64,000 nucleotides of DNA from Hymenobacter sp. J193 (GTDB lineage Bacteria; Bacteroidota; Bacteroidia; Cytophagales; Hymenobacteraceae), in NCBI RefSeq assembly GCF_024700075.1, contig NZ_JAJONE010000001.1, positions 1,178,001 to 1,242,000 on the forward strand, written 5' to 3'. The translations under genes and the position numbers were made by a program. Shown one piece after another: positions 7,526-17,593 of the stretch. Under the pieces are notes generated by a model that worked only from the letters and a program-made list of their open reading frames with translations, was not told where the DNA came from and searched no databases. Position 1 is the stretch's first letter; every line of letters begins with the position of its first letter.

Positions 7526-8908
7526 TCAGACGGTTTCTGGTTCCAGCAGGGCGCGCCGGTACGTTTTCTCGAACTCTTCGTCGATGTGGTAAGTGGATTC
7601 CTCGTGCTGGCTCAGGTCGAGGCCCAGCTCTTCTTCGTGGTCTTTCACGCGCAGGGCAAAGAAGCGGCCGGTAAGCTTGAGCAGCAGCCAGGAGCCCACG
7701 AAGGAGTACGTTACCACAATCAGCAGGCCCAAGAGGTGGTAGCCAAACGTGGTGAAGGTGCCGTGGATAAGGCCCACTTTATCGGCAAAAACACCCGTCA
7801 GCAGCATCCCCACGATGCCGCCCAGGCCGTGGCAGGGAAACACGTCGAGCGTGTCGTCGATGGTCGTGCGCTTGTTTTGCCAGTGCACGGCCGCGTGGCT
7901 TACCAGCGCCCCAATCACCCCAAACAGCACGCTTTGCCCATAGGTAACGTAGCCGGCGGCCGGCGTAATGGCCACCAATCCAACCACCGCGCCGGTGCAG
8001 GCGCCCACGGCCGTGGGCTTGGTGCCCCGGGCTATTTCTACCAGCAGCCAGGCAATTAGGGCCGAAGCCGAAGCCAGGTTGGTGTTCACAAATGATTGGG
8101 CCGCCAGCTCGTTGGCACCCAGAGCCGAGCCGGCATTGAAGCCAAACCAGCCAAACCACAGCAGGCCCGTACCCAGCATTACGTAAGGTACATTAGGCGT
8201 CGAGAAGGAAGTGTTGCGCAGGTGCGTTTTGCGCCGGCCCAGCACCATAGCGCCGGCCAGCGAGGCAATACCGGCCGAAATATGCACCACGGTGCCGCCG
8301 GCGAAGTCGAGCACGCCCCACTGGCGCAGGAAGCCCTCGGGGTGCCAGGTCCAGTGGGCCAGCGGGCAGTAGATGAACAGGCAGAACAGCACCATGAAGG
8401 CCAGGTAGCCCTTAAACCGTACCCGCTCGGCAAACGAGCCGGTAATCAGGGCCGGGGTGATGATGGCAAACTTCAGCTGAAACGCGAAGTAGAGTACGAA
8501 CGGAATAGTGGCCGCAAACGCCGGATTGGGTGCCGTGCCTACGTTGCGCAGCATGGCAAACGTAAGTGGATTGCCAATGAGCCCGTGCCAGGAGTCGCCA
8601 TACGCCAGCGAGAAGCCTACGAAGTAGAACACGATAGTGATGATACCCAGGGCCACGAAGCTTTGCAGCATGGTGCTGATAACGTTTTTGGGCCGCACCA
8701 TCCCGCCGTAGAAGAACGACAGGCCCGGCGTCATAATCAGCACGAAAGCCGTGGCGGTGAGCATCCAGGCCATATCGGCGCCGTTGAGGGAGCCGGCGGC
8801 TGCGGCAGGGTGCGGCACTTCGATGAAAGCAGCGGCCAGAGCAGCCAGAAACAGGCCCAGCAGCAGCAGCCGGGACAACGACAAGCGGGAAGAAGTAGTG
8901 AGGCTCAT
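7526..8908 (-). CDS. amt: Ammonium transporter, Amt family
   Basis: The 460-residue protein imports ammonium across the inner membrane. An N-terminal signal-like helix (about 10-30) precedes the eleven-helix Amt core, as in AmtB. Signature segments include MTPGLSFFYGGMVRPKN and FAGGTVVHISAGIASL, which carries the first pore histidine (H209). DVFPCHGLGGIVGMLLTG carries the second (H360). The cytoplasmic tail ends with a charged stretch (HEEELGLDLSQHEES). The start at 8908 (MSLTTSSRLSLSRLLLL) avoids 22 upstream codons with no family similarity. No glnK/PII gene is adjacent, which is unusual since amt is often linked to one. Confidence 0.95.
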   Translation of the reverse strand: MSLTTSSRLSLSRLLLLGLFLAALAAAFIEVPHPAAAAGSLNGADMAWMLTATAFVLIMTPGLSFFYGGMVRPKNVISTMLQSFVALGIITIVFYFVGFSLAYGDSWHGLIGNPLTFAMLRNVGTAPNPAFAATIPFVLYFAFQLKFAIITPALITGSFAERVRFKGYLAFMVLFCLFIYCPLAHWTWHPEGFLRQWGVLDFAGGTVVHISAGIASLAGAMVLGRRKTHLRNTSFSTPNVPYVMLGTGLLWFGWFGFNAGSALGANELAAQSFVNTNLASASALIAWLLVEIARGTKPTAVGACTGAVVGLVAITPAAGYVTYGQSVLFGVIGALVSHAAVHWQNKRTTIDDTLDVFPCHGLGGIVGMLLTGVFADKVGLIHGTFTTFGYHLLGLLIVVTYSFVGSWLLLKLTGRFFALRVKDHEEELGLDLSQHEESTYHIDEEFEKTYRRALLEPETV

Positions 8909-9157
8909 ATAATGCAGCGGTTTACCCCTGTTAGTTTTGATGCTCCAATCTAGAAATGCATGGCACATTTCCAAAATCAGCCTTTCTTTTCTCTACGATT
9001 TCCAAGGATATATGCCCTATTTTTCCAAATACCCTTCAATTTTGACAGGCTATTCACTCAGAGCACTATTTTACCCTAAAAGTGAGTAGCTAGCTAAAAA
9101 GTGGTCTGTTGCGAACGGAGTGAGTAGCTTGCCTCCTGACTTACTTATCGACTAGCT

Positions 9158-10528
9158 ATGGCCGCGCCGCTTAACCACGCTGACCTGCAACCCCTGCTCG
9201 ACGCCCTGTCGTTTTCGCCCGACAACGTGCCCCTGCGCCGCCACGTAGCTGCCCTGCTGCACCAAGCCGGCCGCCTGCCCGAAGCCGAAGAACACTACCG
9301 CACCGGCCTGCGCCAGGCCCCCGACGATGAGGAGCTGCAGCTGGGGCTGGCCGAAACTTATGCCGCCCTGCAGAAAACCTCGGCGGCGTTAGTGGTGCTG
9401 GAGGAGCTGCTGCGCACCCACCCCGACCACGCCCGCGCCCACCTGCTGCACGCCCGTCTGCTGGCCCGCGCTGGTGGCCCGCCCGACGAGGCCCGCGCCG
9501 CTTACCAGCACGCGCTGCAGCTCGACGGCAGCCTGCGCGACGCTGACCTCGACGAGCAGCTGGGCTTACGGCCGGCCGCGCAGACGGCCAGCGGTGGCCC
9601 GGCCGAGTATTCGGCCAGCGTATCCGCGGCGGGACTGGATGAGCGGGCCCTGTTTGCGGGCCTGGAGAAGCCTCAGATCAACTTCTCCGACGTGGGCGGC
9701 ATGGACGCTGTGAAGGAGGAAATCCGCCTGAAAATCATTCATCCGCTGCAGTTCCCCGACCTCTACAAAGCCTATGGCAAGGCGGCTGGCGGCGGACTGC
9801 TGCTGTATGGCCCGCCCGGCTGCGGCAAAACCCACCTGGCCCGCGCCACGGCCGGCGAGGTGCAGGCCTCGTTTATCCACGTGGGCATCAGCGACATTCT
9901 CGATATGTGGATGGGCCAGAGCGAGAAAAAGCTCCACGAACTGTTTGAGCTGGCCCGCATGCAGGCGCCCTGCGTGCTGTTTTTTGATGAGGTAGACGCC
10001 CTGGCTGCCAACCGCCACGACCTGCGACAGAGTGCCGGCCGCACCCTAATCAACCAGTTTCTGGAAGAGCTGGACGGAGCCCGCAGCTCCAACGACGGCG
10101 TGCTGATTCTGGCCGCCACCAACGCCCCCTGGCACCTCGACCCTGCCTTCCGCCGCCCCGGCCGCTTCGACCGGATTGTGCTGGTGACGCCGCCCGACGA
10201 GCCGGCCCGCGTGGCCATTCTGGATGTGCAGCTGCGCGGCAAGCCCGTGGCCGACAATCTGAACCTGGCTTCCGTGGCTAGCCAGACGGCCGGCTTCTCG
10301 GGTGCTGACCTGAAAGCCGTAGTGGATACGGCCGTGGAAAGCTGCCTGCGCGAGTCGATGAAGGCAGGCAAGGCACTGCCGGTGCAGCAAAGCAGCCTGA
10401 CGGCGGCCGCCAAACAGGTGCGGCCCAGCACCAAGGAGTGGTTTGCCACGGCCAAAAACTACGCGCTCTACTCCAACGAAGGCGGCACCTACGACGACAT
10501 CCTGACCTACCTGGGCATCAAGAAGTAG
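9158..10528 (+). CDS. TPR-AAA+ ATPase (CDC48/FtsH-like core, no protease domain)
   Basis: A 456-residue protein. Residues 1-135 contain TPR-like helical repeats (GRLPEAEEHYRTGLRQAP). Residues 175-440 are a single AAA module: Walker A GPPGCGKTH (218-226), Walker B VLFFDEVDAL (about 273-282), sensor 1 AATNAPWHLD and arginine-finger segment FRRPGRFDR. The Walker and second region of homology are of the classical AAA type found in CDC48 and FtsH, but no HExxH zinc protease follows, so it is likely an unfoldase or remodeller. Six bases separate it from a TPR membrane protein gene, a probable partner. Confidence 0.88.
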   Translation: MAAPLNHADLQPLLDALSFSPDNVPLRRHVAALLHQAGRLPEAEEHYRTGLRQAPDDEELQLGLAETYAALQKTSAALVVLEELLRTHPDHARAHLLHARLLARAGGPPDEARAAYQHALQLDGSLRDADLDEQLGLRPAAQTASGGPAEYSASVSAAGLDERALFAGLEKPQINFSDVGGMDAVKEEIRLKIIHPLQFPDLYKAYGKAAGGGLLLYGPPGCGKTHLARATAGEVQASFIHVGISDILDMWMGQSEKKLHELFELARMQAPCVLFFDEVDALAANRHDLRQSAGRTLINQFLEELDGARSSNDGVLILAATNAPWHLDPAFRRPGRFDRIVLVTPPDEPARVAILDVQLRGKPVADNLNLASVASQTAGFSGADLKAVVDTAVESCLRESMKAGKALPVQQSSLTAAAKQVRPSTKEWFATAKNYALYSNEGGTYDDILTYLGIKK

Positions 10529-10534
10529 CCGCTA

Positions 10535-11740
10535 ATGAACCCCTCCCAAGACCTCAGCCGCGTGCAGCTGCTGCTCCAGCACAAGCGCCCCCAGGATGCC
10601 GAGCAGGAAGCACGCCGGTTGCTGCATCAAGACCCCGAAAACGGCTACCTGCAATGCCTGCTGGCCCTGGCTTTGATGGAGCAGGCCCGGCTGTCGGAAG
10701 CTCAGGCAGCTGCTCAGCATGCCATTCACCTGGCCCCCGAAAACAGCTTTGCCTTTTACGTACTCAGCGCCACGCTGCAGCGCCAGCACGAGCTGCCGCT
10801 GGCCCTGGAGGCTATTGAAGAGGCGCTGGCCCTCGACCCCAACGATGCCGACTATCATCACGTGCTGGGGTTGATCCGGTTTCAGCAGGGCCAACTGCAC
10901 GGAGCGCTGCGGGCGGCCGAAGCTGGCCTAGCGGTCGACCCCACCCACGTCGACTGCCTGGGGCTGCGGGCGCGGTGCCTTTCCCGCCTAGGCCGGGGAA
11001 CCGAAGCCTCCGCCGACCTCGACGAAGCCCTGCGCCAAAGCCCTACTGATGCCGGTACTCACGCCGACCTGGGCTGGGTGGCCCTGGAGCGCGGCCGGGC
11101 CAAAGACGCCGCCCGCCACTTCCAGGAAGCCCTACGCCTCAACCCCACCTCCGATTACGCCCGCGAAGGGTTGGTATCGTCCCTGAAGGCGCGGTTCTGG
11201 CTTTATAACTGGTTTTACCGCTTCATGGTCTGGACGCAGACACTAAGTCCGGGTGCGCGCCAGGGCTTGTTCATCGGCATGTTCGTGTTGTCGCGCTTTG
11301 TGCCGGTGCTGCTACCGCTGTACCTGGTGCTGGTGTACATGAGCTGGTTTGCCGAGCCTCTGTTCAACTCCCTGCTGCGCCTGAACCGCTACGGCCGCTT
11401 TGCCCTGAGCGAGGAAGACACGCGGTATTCCAACCAGTTTATGGGCCTGCTGCTCGGCGGATTGGCGCTGCTAGCGACCGGCCACTTCAGCTACCTGGCG
11501 CCCCTCACTACGGCCGGCATCGTGGGGCTGGGGCTGCTGTTTCCGCTGGTGGGCACCCAGCGCCAGTGGCACCCCAAGCGGCGGCAGCAGTCGAAGTGGT
11601 TTGGCTGGGGTCTGGCGGCTGTGGGGGCACTGGCAGTAGGCACTGAAGCCCTGGGGCTGCCGGGTAGCGGCCCGCTGTTCCTGGCCTTCCTGGGTGGCAC
11701 GCTGGTGTACGTGTGGGTGATGGGTCTGCGCTCCAGTTAA
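10535..11740 (+). CDS. TPR-repeat membrane protein
   Basis: A 401-residue protein. Residues 1-215 are about six tetratricopeptide repeats (for example NGYLQCLLALALMEQARLSE and DAGTHADLGWVALERGRAKD). The C-terminal 180 residues contain about five hydrophobic helices with short loops. It starts six bases after the AAA ATPase gene, so the two are almost certainly co-transcribed and may form a membrane-recruited remodelling complex. A cytoplasmic TPR region and membrane-embedded C-terminus are inferred from hydrophobicity. No enzymatic motif is visible. Confidence 0.87.
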   Translation: MNPSQDLSRVQLLLQHKRPQDAEQEARRLLHQDPENGYLQCLLALALMEQARLSEAQAAAQHAIHLAPENSFAFYVLSATLQRQHELPLALEAIEEALALDPNDADYHHVLGLIRFQQGQLHGALRAAEAGLAVDPTHVDCLGLRARCLSRLGRGTEASADLDEALRQSPTDAGTHADLGWVALERGRAKDAARHFQEALRLNPTSDYAREGLVSSLKARFWLYNWFYRFMVWTQTLSPGARQGLFIGMFVLSRFVPVLLPLYLVLVYMSWFAEPLFNSLLRLNRYGRFALSEEDTRYSNQFMGLLLGGLALLATGHFSYLAPLTTAGIVGLGLLFPLVGTQRQWHPKRRQQSKWFGWGLAAVGALAVGTEALGLPGSGPLFLAFLGGTLVYVWVMGLRSS

Positions 11741-12026
11741 GCTTATTCAGCTAACCAAATCAAAGACTATAGCCCTGGTTGAGTAGCTGGCTAGACTGCT
11801 GGCAAAAAACCTCGTTTCCAAGCTACGGAGGCAGTTTGTGAAAATAATTGTATAAAATTTTGTCATTCTCTTGCTGATTATCTTCTGAAGATTTCATACA
11901 TTCAATTCTCTATGCTACTGCGGGGTATAGGCTGCGGCGCTGTTATCGGTGGCCGCGCCCAGCCCGCTCTATTATTGGCCGCTCGCCGGCGGCCGGTTGT
12001 GTTTTATCACTTAACCGTTTTCATCT

Positions 12027-15000
12027 ATGGGTACTTCCCTGCTGATGTTGGCAGCCGTGGTTATTGGCTTGCTGTATCAGAATCTAGTTCAGCGTATTCG
12101 GGAGCTTAGCCGGCGCCTGCAGCAACGCGAAGATGAGCACCTTCATCTAGTCGTCACAGTAGAGCGGCTGCGCCAGGAGCTACAGCAAAGCCCCGCTCCT
12201 TCTCTACCACCAGTTGCGGCATCGGCCAAGCCCGCTCCGGCTTCACCGCCTACTGCCCAGGAGTGGTACCGGGCACCGGCGGCTGCCGAGCCGCCCGCCT
12301 TAGCTACTACGGCCGCTGCCACGCCGGCTCCGCTCCCGGTGTCTCCTACCCCGGAACCCACCCCAGCCGTGCTGTCCAAAGCATCAGGCCCCAGTGCAGA
12401 TGGGGTAGCAAAGCCGCCGCTACCGGTAAGTTCTTCTCCGGCTACAACATCGCCAGCAACAGCCTCGCCTGAGGCTCCCAAAGCACTGCCCATTCCCGCA
12501 GTGGATAAGACTGCTCAATCGAGCCCGCCTCCTACGCTTCCTCCCCAGCCTCCTCGGCGCTCTATACCTACTCCTGCCATAGCGACGCCAGCGGAGCCTA
12601 CCTGGTGGGACCGGACTGAACAGCTCCTGCTCGATAACTGGACGGGCATTCTGGGAGCCATAGTGCTGGTGATGGGCGTAGGCTTTCTGGGTGTGTATAC
12701 GGCCTTGCGCGTAAGTGCTCCGGTACGTTTCGGAATGATAACGGCATTTGCGGCCGCGCTGCTGGGGCTGCACTACTATCTACGCCCCAAGCCGTTTGCG
12801 GCGCAGCTGCACGTATGGCTGCAAAGCAGTGCCGCGGCGGTTTTTCTGTTTGCCTGCGTAGGGGCGGTGAGCGTACCGGGACTGCAGTGGGCCGGGCCAC
12901 CGTGGAGCTACCTGCTGCTGCTGGCCGGCGTGGCGGCCAACCTGTGGCTGGCCTGGGATGCCAGCCGGGAAGCCGTGGCTACGCTGCACGGCGTGTTGAG
13001 CTTAGTAGCCCTAGCCGTACTGCCAGATTCCCTGCTCACGCTGGCAGCGGCGGCGGGTGTCACGACCTTCAGTATTGGCATCACGTACCGGCAGCGCTGG
13101 AAATATCAGCTGCTGCTGAGTATTATCAGCTTTTTCGCCTTTCATCAGTATTGGCATCATTCCCTGCCCGAAGCTCCCTTGAGCAACTCGCTCCGCCTGG
13201 GAGCTATGGGCTTGACGCTGCTGGTGGGCGTGGCGGCCGCGTTTGTGCAGTACCGCAAGGTGTACGCCAACAGCCGTTTTGATGCCCTGCTGTTTGCGGC
13301 GCACGTGCTGAACTGGACGTGTCTGGGCATCAACCTATACCAATACAGCACCGGCTCTCCCTGGAAAACAATACCGTTGGGCTTAGGCGCGCTGCTCACC
13401 TTTGGAGTGGCCCGCCGGGCCCGGGTGCTGGGCATTGCCTGGCTTTTCCGCACCGATAGTATCATTTCCCTCGCGTTGGCTTTGTTTACAGCGTTTTCCC
13501 TACAAGGCTGGCACGCGTCGGGGAGCCTCATTCTGGTATTTATGCTGCTGGAAACGTTGCTTGTAGCCTTCATAATGGCGCGCGAGCGGGAAACCCTGGT
13601 CTTCCAGGTGGCGTCAGCTGGCGCGTTGCTGGCCTCGGGCAGCCTGCTGCTGCTTAACCTCATCCAGCTGGGCACCTATCCGGCCGTGGAGCTGCACCGC
13701 AACGCCTTTCTGCTACTGCTGACTGGCTTGCTGGGAGCAGGCTATTACCAGCTTATTCAGCAGCAAACGACGGACGACGAAAACCAGCCCGCAGCTCAGC
13801 AGCTGTACCGAAGCTTTGGCGGAATGGTGAGCGCGCTCTATGGTGGGGCCGCCGCCCTGCTGCTACGGGGATTGTTTGGCTTGCCCGAGCCTGCCGTTTT
13901 CAGCCTGACCTCCAGCGCTCTGGCAGCGGCGGGTGCCGTATTTGGGGTAGCCTGGTGGTTGCGCAGTACGCCGGGCTGGTTTCGCACGCTGCACCTGCTC
14001 GGTGGCCAGCTACTGCTAACTGTATCCGTGCTTGGGCTGCATAAGGCGGGACTGAGCTGGCCGGCTACGGCTACCATCCTGTACCTGGAAACCTTGCTTC
14101 TGGCGGGGGCACTGGGCCGGGTAGGCGAGCGGGTAGCCTACCGAACTCTGCTAGGGGCTGCGTTGCTTAGTGGCGGCTGGCTGCTACTAGCTGCTACCCA
14201 AGCCTTTGAGCGCATGCCGCAGGCAGTGCTTTACCAGAATTTGCTATTGCTCCTGCTGGCGGGCATCAGTAGCTCCGTGCTGCTCACACTACCTACTCGC
14301 CTTATTCAACTTACGCAGCTGCTGGCTACACGCACCACGCAGCACTTGCACGCAACGCTGCAGGGCCTCACGGTACTGTTTTACCTGGCAGGCAGCTTCT
14401 TGCTAACCCACGCGCTGTTTAGTTGGACGCACCCGCCGGTGGCCGTCTTGCTTAGTGGCGCAACTGCGGCGGCCGGTGGGCTGTTTGCGTTGGCCTGGTG
14501 GCTGCGCGGTACACCCGGCTGGTTCCGGCCTGCCCACCTGTTGCTTGGGCAGTTGCTGTTGATGGTGGCCGTGCTGGGGTTGCACGAAGCCGGCCTGTCC
14601 TGGCCAGCTACCAGCACACTGCTGTACGCCGAAGTTTTGCTGATGACCTTGCTCCTGGCCTGGCGGGCTGAGTGGCCGGTATACCGCATATTGCTGTATC
14701 TGGCTTTGATAGTCGGCGCGGTGTTGCCCCTGCTCGTTTATCGTCAGGCTGAACTGACGGATACCGCGCGGGCCGGGCTGCTGGTAGCGGCTGCTCTGGC
14801 TTCACTGCTCACCCAAGTAGCTTTAATTCGGCGGGGAGCACCGGTGCATGACCAGGCTCCCTTGTCTTACAACCCGATTTACCGCTTGCGTCTGCTGAGC
14901 TTATTGGTGGGCCTTCAGGTGCTGGCCGCCGGTGGACTGGTGTATGGGCACACCTGGGCGGGCTGGGCGCTGGCAGCCATAGTAGGGGCACTGTTTGTGG

Positions 15001-16361
15001 TACGCCGCCTTGGCCAGGTGCCCGGCTTATGGGTAGGCTTGGTAGTAGCAACAGTAGGCTATCAGGCACTGCAGTGGAGCCAGGTGTTACCCATCAATCC
15101 AGTTTCTCAGCCGTGGTCGGTAGTGGGGTATCTGCTGCCGCTAATCGTGATGCCGGTAATTGGGGCTTTCTGCTCGTGGTGGGAAGGCCGCCAGCAGCAT
15201 GTGCGCTGGCCCTGGATTTACCTGGGTGGGCTGCAGCTACTCCTGGCTACGTGGGTTTCGCTGGCCCCGCGTCACCAAGCCTTGCCGCTATTGGTATGGA
15301 CGTTGCTGGCTGCCGGTGCCATCCTGGCAGCACAACTGGTGCGCCGACGGGCTTCAACCGCCCCAGCATTAACCCGGGCGGGCTTACCCGACCGGTTCTT
15401 CCTGCACCTGGCGTATTTACTTCTGGCAATCAGCCTGATTGGGCATTTCGATTTAGTGGTTACGCACTCTTCCGACAAGCTATTGGGAGTGGCCGCCCAC
15501 CGCTTCACGGCCGGGGCTTTGCTGGTACTGCTTGGTGGTTGGGCCTGGCAGCGCCCCCCGGCCACGGGTCCCCAATACAACTCCTGGCGCTACCTGCATC
15601 CGCTGCTGCCGGAGCTCGGGCTGCTGTTCGGCTGCTTTACTGTCTGGCACGAAATACGGGTGGAGTGGCACTCCGTGCTGTGGCTGCTCGGCGGCTTTGC
15701 CCTCACGCTGGCCGGGCGCAAGTTGCCGTTGCGGCTGCGTCGCATTCACACGTACGGGCTGCTGTTCTATGGGGCGGCCGTGCTCTGGAGCAGCTATGTG
15801 GCCCTCACCTTACTGGCGCCGGGCCAGCTGCTTACTCTCGCGGGACTCACTACGCTGGCTACTACCATCGGGCTGTTCGCCTACGCAGCCGTGGCCCTGC
15901 CGCACTTTCCCAGCCGCCTAGCAGCTACCTGGCCCCGCCTACTCAAGCCGCTGGCAGCGCTGGGCCGAATGCCCGCCGCCATCATGATTCCAGTGCTCTT
16001 GTATCCGGCCTTTGGGGTGCTCACGCTGCTGCTGCTCCAAACTTTCGACCGTTCTATTCTCACGGTGCTGCTGATGCTGGAGGTGCTGGCAGCGTTTGTG
16101 AGTAGCCTGCTGCTTCGCCGCCAGGACCTGCGCTACGTGGCATTGGCGGGAACCGCACTCTGCTTTGGCCGGCTGCTACTCTTCGACCTACGTCAGCATG
16201 GCACTATCACTCGCGCCGTGGTCTTCATTCTGATGGGCATGCTGCTGCTAGGCATGAATGCCCTGTACGCCCGCTTCAAGAGCCGGTTTTCGCCACAGCC
16301 TTTGGATGATGAACCGGAGGAGGATACATCGGAGGAAAATTTAGCTGATTCGTTGGGCTAA
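12027..16361 (+). CDS. Giant DUF2339-type polytopic membrane protein
   Basis: A 1444-residue protein, large for its family. One N-terminal helix (about 3-15) is followed by a short coiled coil (IRELSRRLQQREDEHLH), then a Pro/Ala/Ser-rich linker to about residue 190. WWDRTEQLLLDNWTGILGAI marks the beginning of the DUF2339 region. The remaining 1200 residues are essentially continuous membrane helices, probably more than 35. The tail is acidic (EPEEDTSEENLADSLG). DUF2339 proteins are of unknown function. Two internal blocks near 13900-14090 and 14450-14640 repeat the phrase WWLR.TPGWFR...GLSWPAT, pointing to internal duplication. The 286-bp region upstream is AT-rich and holds no gene. Confidence 0.88.
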   Translation: MGTSLLMLAAVVIGLLYQNLVQRIRELSRRLQQREDEHLHLVVTVERLRQELQQSPAPSLPPVAASAKPAPASPPTAQEWYRAPAAAEPPALATTAAATPAPLPVSPTPEPTPAVLSKASGPSADGVAKPPLPVSSSPATTSPATASPEAPKALPIPAVDKTAQSSPPPTLPPQPPRRSIPTPAIATPAEPTWWDRTEQLLLDNWTGILGAIVLVMGVGFLGVYTALRVSAPVRFGMITAFAAALLGLHYYLRPKPFAAQLHVWLQSSAAAVFLFACVGAVSVPGLQWAGPPWSYLLLLAGVAANLWLAWDASREAVATLHGVLSLVALAVLPDSLLTLAAAAGVTTFSIGITYRQRWKYQLLLSIISFFAFHQYWHHSLPEAPLSNSLRLGAMGLTLLVGVAAAFVQYRKVYANSRFDALLFAAHVLNWTCLGINLYQYSTGSPWKTIPLGLGALLTFGVARRARVLGIAWLFRTDSIISLALALFTAFSLQGWHASGSLILVFMLLETLLVAFIMARERETLVFQVASAGALLASGSLLLLNLIQLGTYPAVELHRNAFLLLLTGLLGAGYYQLIQQQTTDDENQPAAQQLYRSFGGMVSALYGGAAALLLRGLFGLPEPAVFSLTSSALAAAGAVFGVAWWLRSTPGWFRTLHLLGGQLLLTVSVLGLHKAGLSWPATATILYLETLLLAGALGRVGERVAYRTLLGAALLSGGWLLLAATQAFERMPQAVLYQNLLLLLLAGISSSVLLTLPTRLIQLTQLLATRTTQHLHATLQGLTVLFYLAGSFLLTHALFSWTHPPVAVLLSGATAAAGGLFALAWWLRGTPGWFRPAHLLLGQLLLMVAVLGLHEAGLSWPATSTLLYAEVLLMTLLLAWRAEWPVYRILLYLALIVGAVLPLLVYRQAELTDTARAGLLVAAALASLLTQVALIRRGAPVHDQAPLSYNPIYRLRLLSLLVGLQVLAAGGLVYGHTWAGWALAAIVGALFVVRRLGQVPGLWVGLVVATVGYQALQWSQVLPINPVSQPWSVVGYLLPLIVMPVIGAFCSWWEGRQQHVRWPWIYLGGLQLLLATWVSLAPRHQALPLLVWTLLAAGAILAAQLVRRRASTAPALTRAGLPDRFFLHLAYLLLAISLIGHFDLVVTHSSDKLLGVAAHRFTAGALLVLLGGWAWQRPPATGPQYNSWRYLHPLLPELGLLFGCFTVWHEIRVEWHSVLWLLGGFALTLAGRKLPLRLRRIHTYGLLFYGAAVLWSSYVALTLLAPGQLLTLAGLTTLATTIGLFAYAAVALPHFPSRLAATWPRLLKPLAALGRMPAAIMIPVLLYPAFGVLTLLLLQTFDRSILTVLLMLEVLAAFVSSLLLRRQDLRYVALAGTALCFGRLLLFDLRQHGTITRAVVFILMGMLLLGMNALYARFKSRFSPQPLDDEPEEDTSEENLADSLG

Positions 16362-16366
16362 AAGCT

Positions 16367-16406
16367 GGGGCCGGCAACAGGAAAAGCGTTTCCTGTTGCC
16401 GGCCCC
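16367..16406 (+). terminator. Strong terminator after the DUF2339 gene
   Basis: A perfect 18-bp stem (GGGGCCGGCAACAGGAAA and its complement) with a 4-base loop is followed by GGTTGTTTT. It lies between convergent genes and may serve both. Confidence 0.85.
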
Positions 16407-16467
16407 GGTTGTTTTCGATTAAAATTTCCTGGTCACCTATTAGCAATCCGGGGTGAGTATGCCCGGT

Positions 16468-17457
16468 TCACAGCCCTACAATAGCGGCGCAGGTACCATT
16501 TACTACCTCCGCCATGCGGGGAAAGTCGAGGGTTTCGATGGTATCGGAAGCCAAGTGGTAATTCGGGTTGCGCAGGAAGGCGGTGTCGTTTATCATCAGG
16601 GCATCGTAGCCGTACTCCCAGTAGCTGCGGTGGTCGGAAAGACCTGCCAGGCCCATTTCCATGGGCAGATTGATGCGCTGCACGTCCAGCTTGGCGCTGG
16701 TTTGCATTAGCTTTTGCACTTGCCCGGTAAAAGCCTCCTGCCCGGTGCGGCCCACGACAATGATAAAGTTGCCGGTGCTGGGGTAAAGCGCCGCCAGCTG
16801 CGCATTCGGAAACTGCTGGGAGTTGGGCTCGTCGCGGAAATACCCAATCATTTCATAGCAGAGCATGGCCCGCACTTTCACCTGCGCATCGTGCAAAGAC
16901 CTGGCGTGCACAGCGCTGCCCATATGCCGGGTGGCAAAATACGGGGGCTCCTCGTTGGCATACGCCACAAAGTCGACGCGGTAGCGCAGCTGGCCGGCCG
17001 ACTGGTGCAGCAGGCGGGCGGTTTCGAGCAGACCGGCGACGGCGCTGGCGTTGTCGTCGGCGCCGGGCGTGTCGCCGCACACGTCGTAGTGCGCCCCCAC
17101 GATAATGCGCGCGGCGTCGGGCGGGCCCAGGGACAAGATGATGTTGCGGTACTGGCGGCCATCGGCTTTGAAGGGCTGCTCCTCCACGCGCCCGCCCAGC
17201 TTTTCAAACTCGGCCCGGATATAGTCGGCGGCCTGGTTGAGCGAGGTCAGGTTGCGGTAGTTGCGGGCGGGCTGCAGGGAAGTCAGGAACTCGACGTGCG
17301 AGTAAAGGCGGCTCGTATCGGCGCGCATGGCGGTGGTTTGCATGGAAAGGTGGGAATTGGTAGGCGGGTTGCTTTGCCGGGCTCCGCCCGACTCGCAGGC
17401 CAGCACGGCCAGCGGCGCCAGCAGCAACCACGGGAAGCAACGGGAAAAGAAGGACAT
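16468..17457 (-). CDS. M28-family zinc aminopeptidase-like lipoprotein
   Basis: A 329-residue lipoprotein: the N-terminus MSFFSRCFPWLLLAPLAVLA is followed by a lipobox cysteine (C21). The M28 metallopeptidase signatures are complete: H123 in GAHYDV, the bridging Asp in PGADDNASAVAGLLE, the catalytic and ligand glutamates in AYANEEPPYF, an Asp-bearing SDHRSYW and the last ligand His in NYHLASDT. Such enzymes remove N-terminal residues from peptides, or in some relatives act as glutaminyl cyclases; membrane anchoring in the periplasm is inferred. The start at 17457 was chosen for its signal peptide; the ORF extends 30 codons upstream without one. Confidence 0.92.
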   Translation of the reverse strand: MSFFSRCFPWLLLAPLAVLACESGGARQSNPPTNSHLSMQTTAMRADTSRLYSHVEFLTSLQPARNYRNLTSLNQAADYIRAEFEKLGGRVEEQPFKADGRQYRNIILSLGPPDAARIIVGAHYDVCGDTPGADDNASAVAGLLETARLLHQSAGQLRYRVDFVAYANEEPPYFATRHMGSAVHARSLHDAQVKVRAMLCYEMIGYFRDEPNSQQFPNAQLAALYPSTGNFIIVVGRTGQEAFTGQVQKLMQTSAKLDVQRINLPMEMGLAGLSDHRSYWEYGYDALMINDTAFLRNPNYHLASDTIETLDFPRMAEVVNGTCAAIVGL

Positions 17458-17593
17458 AGGCAGCAAACGGAATCGGGCAATGATAATACGAATCCTCCAA
17501 GGACATTGGTAGACTTCGTAGTACAAGCTGGTATCCGTTGAAGGCAACTGCCGCTTCTACTTTACCTTACGGCCCCGAACCTGCTGACGACCT

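Noticed and set aside
15029..16105. Plus-strand ORF of 358 codons inside the DUF2339 gene
   Set aside because: Shadow in another frame of the same strand; composition is not protein-like and the DUF2339 frame is continuous.
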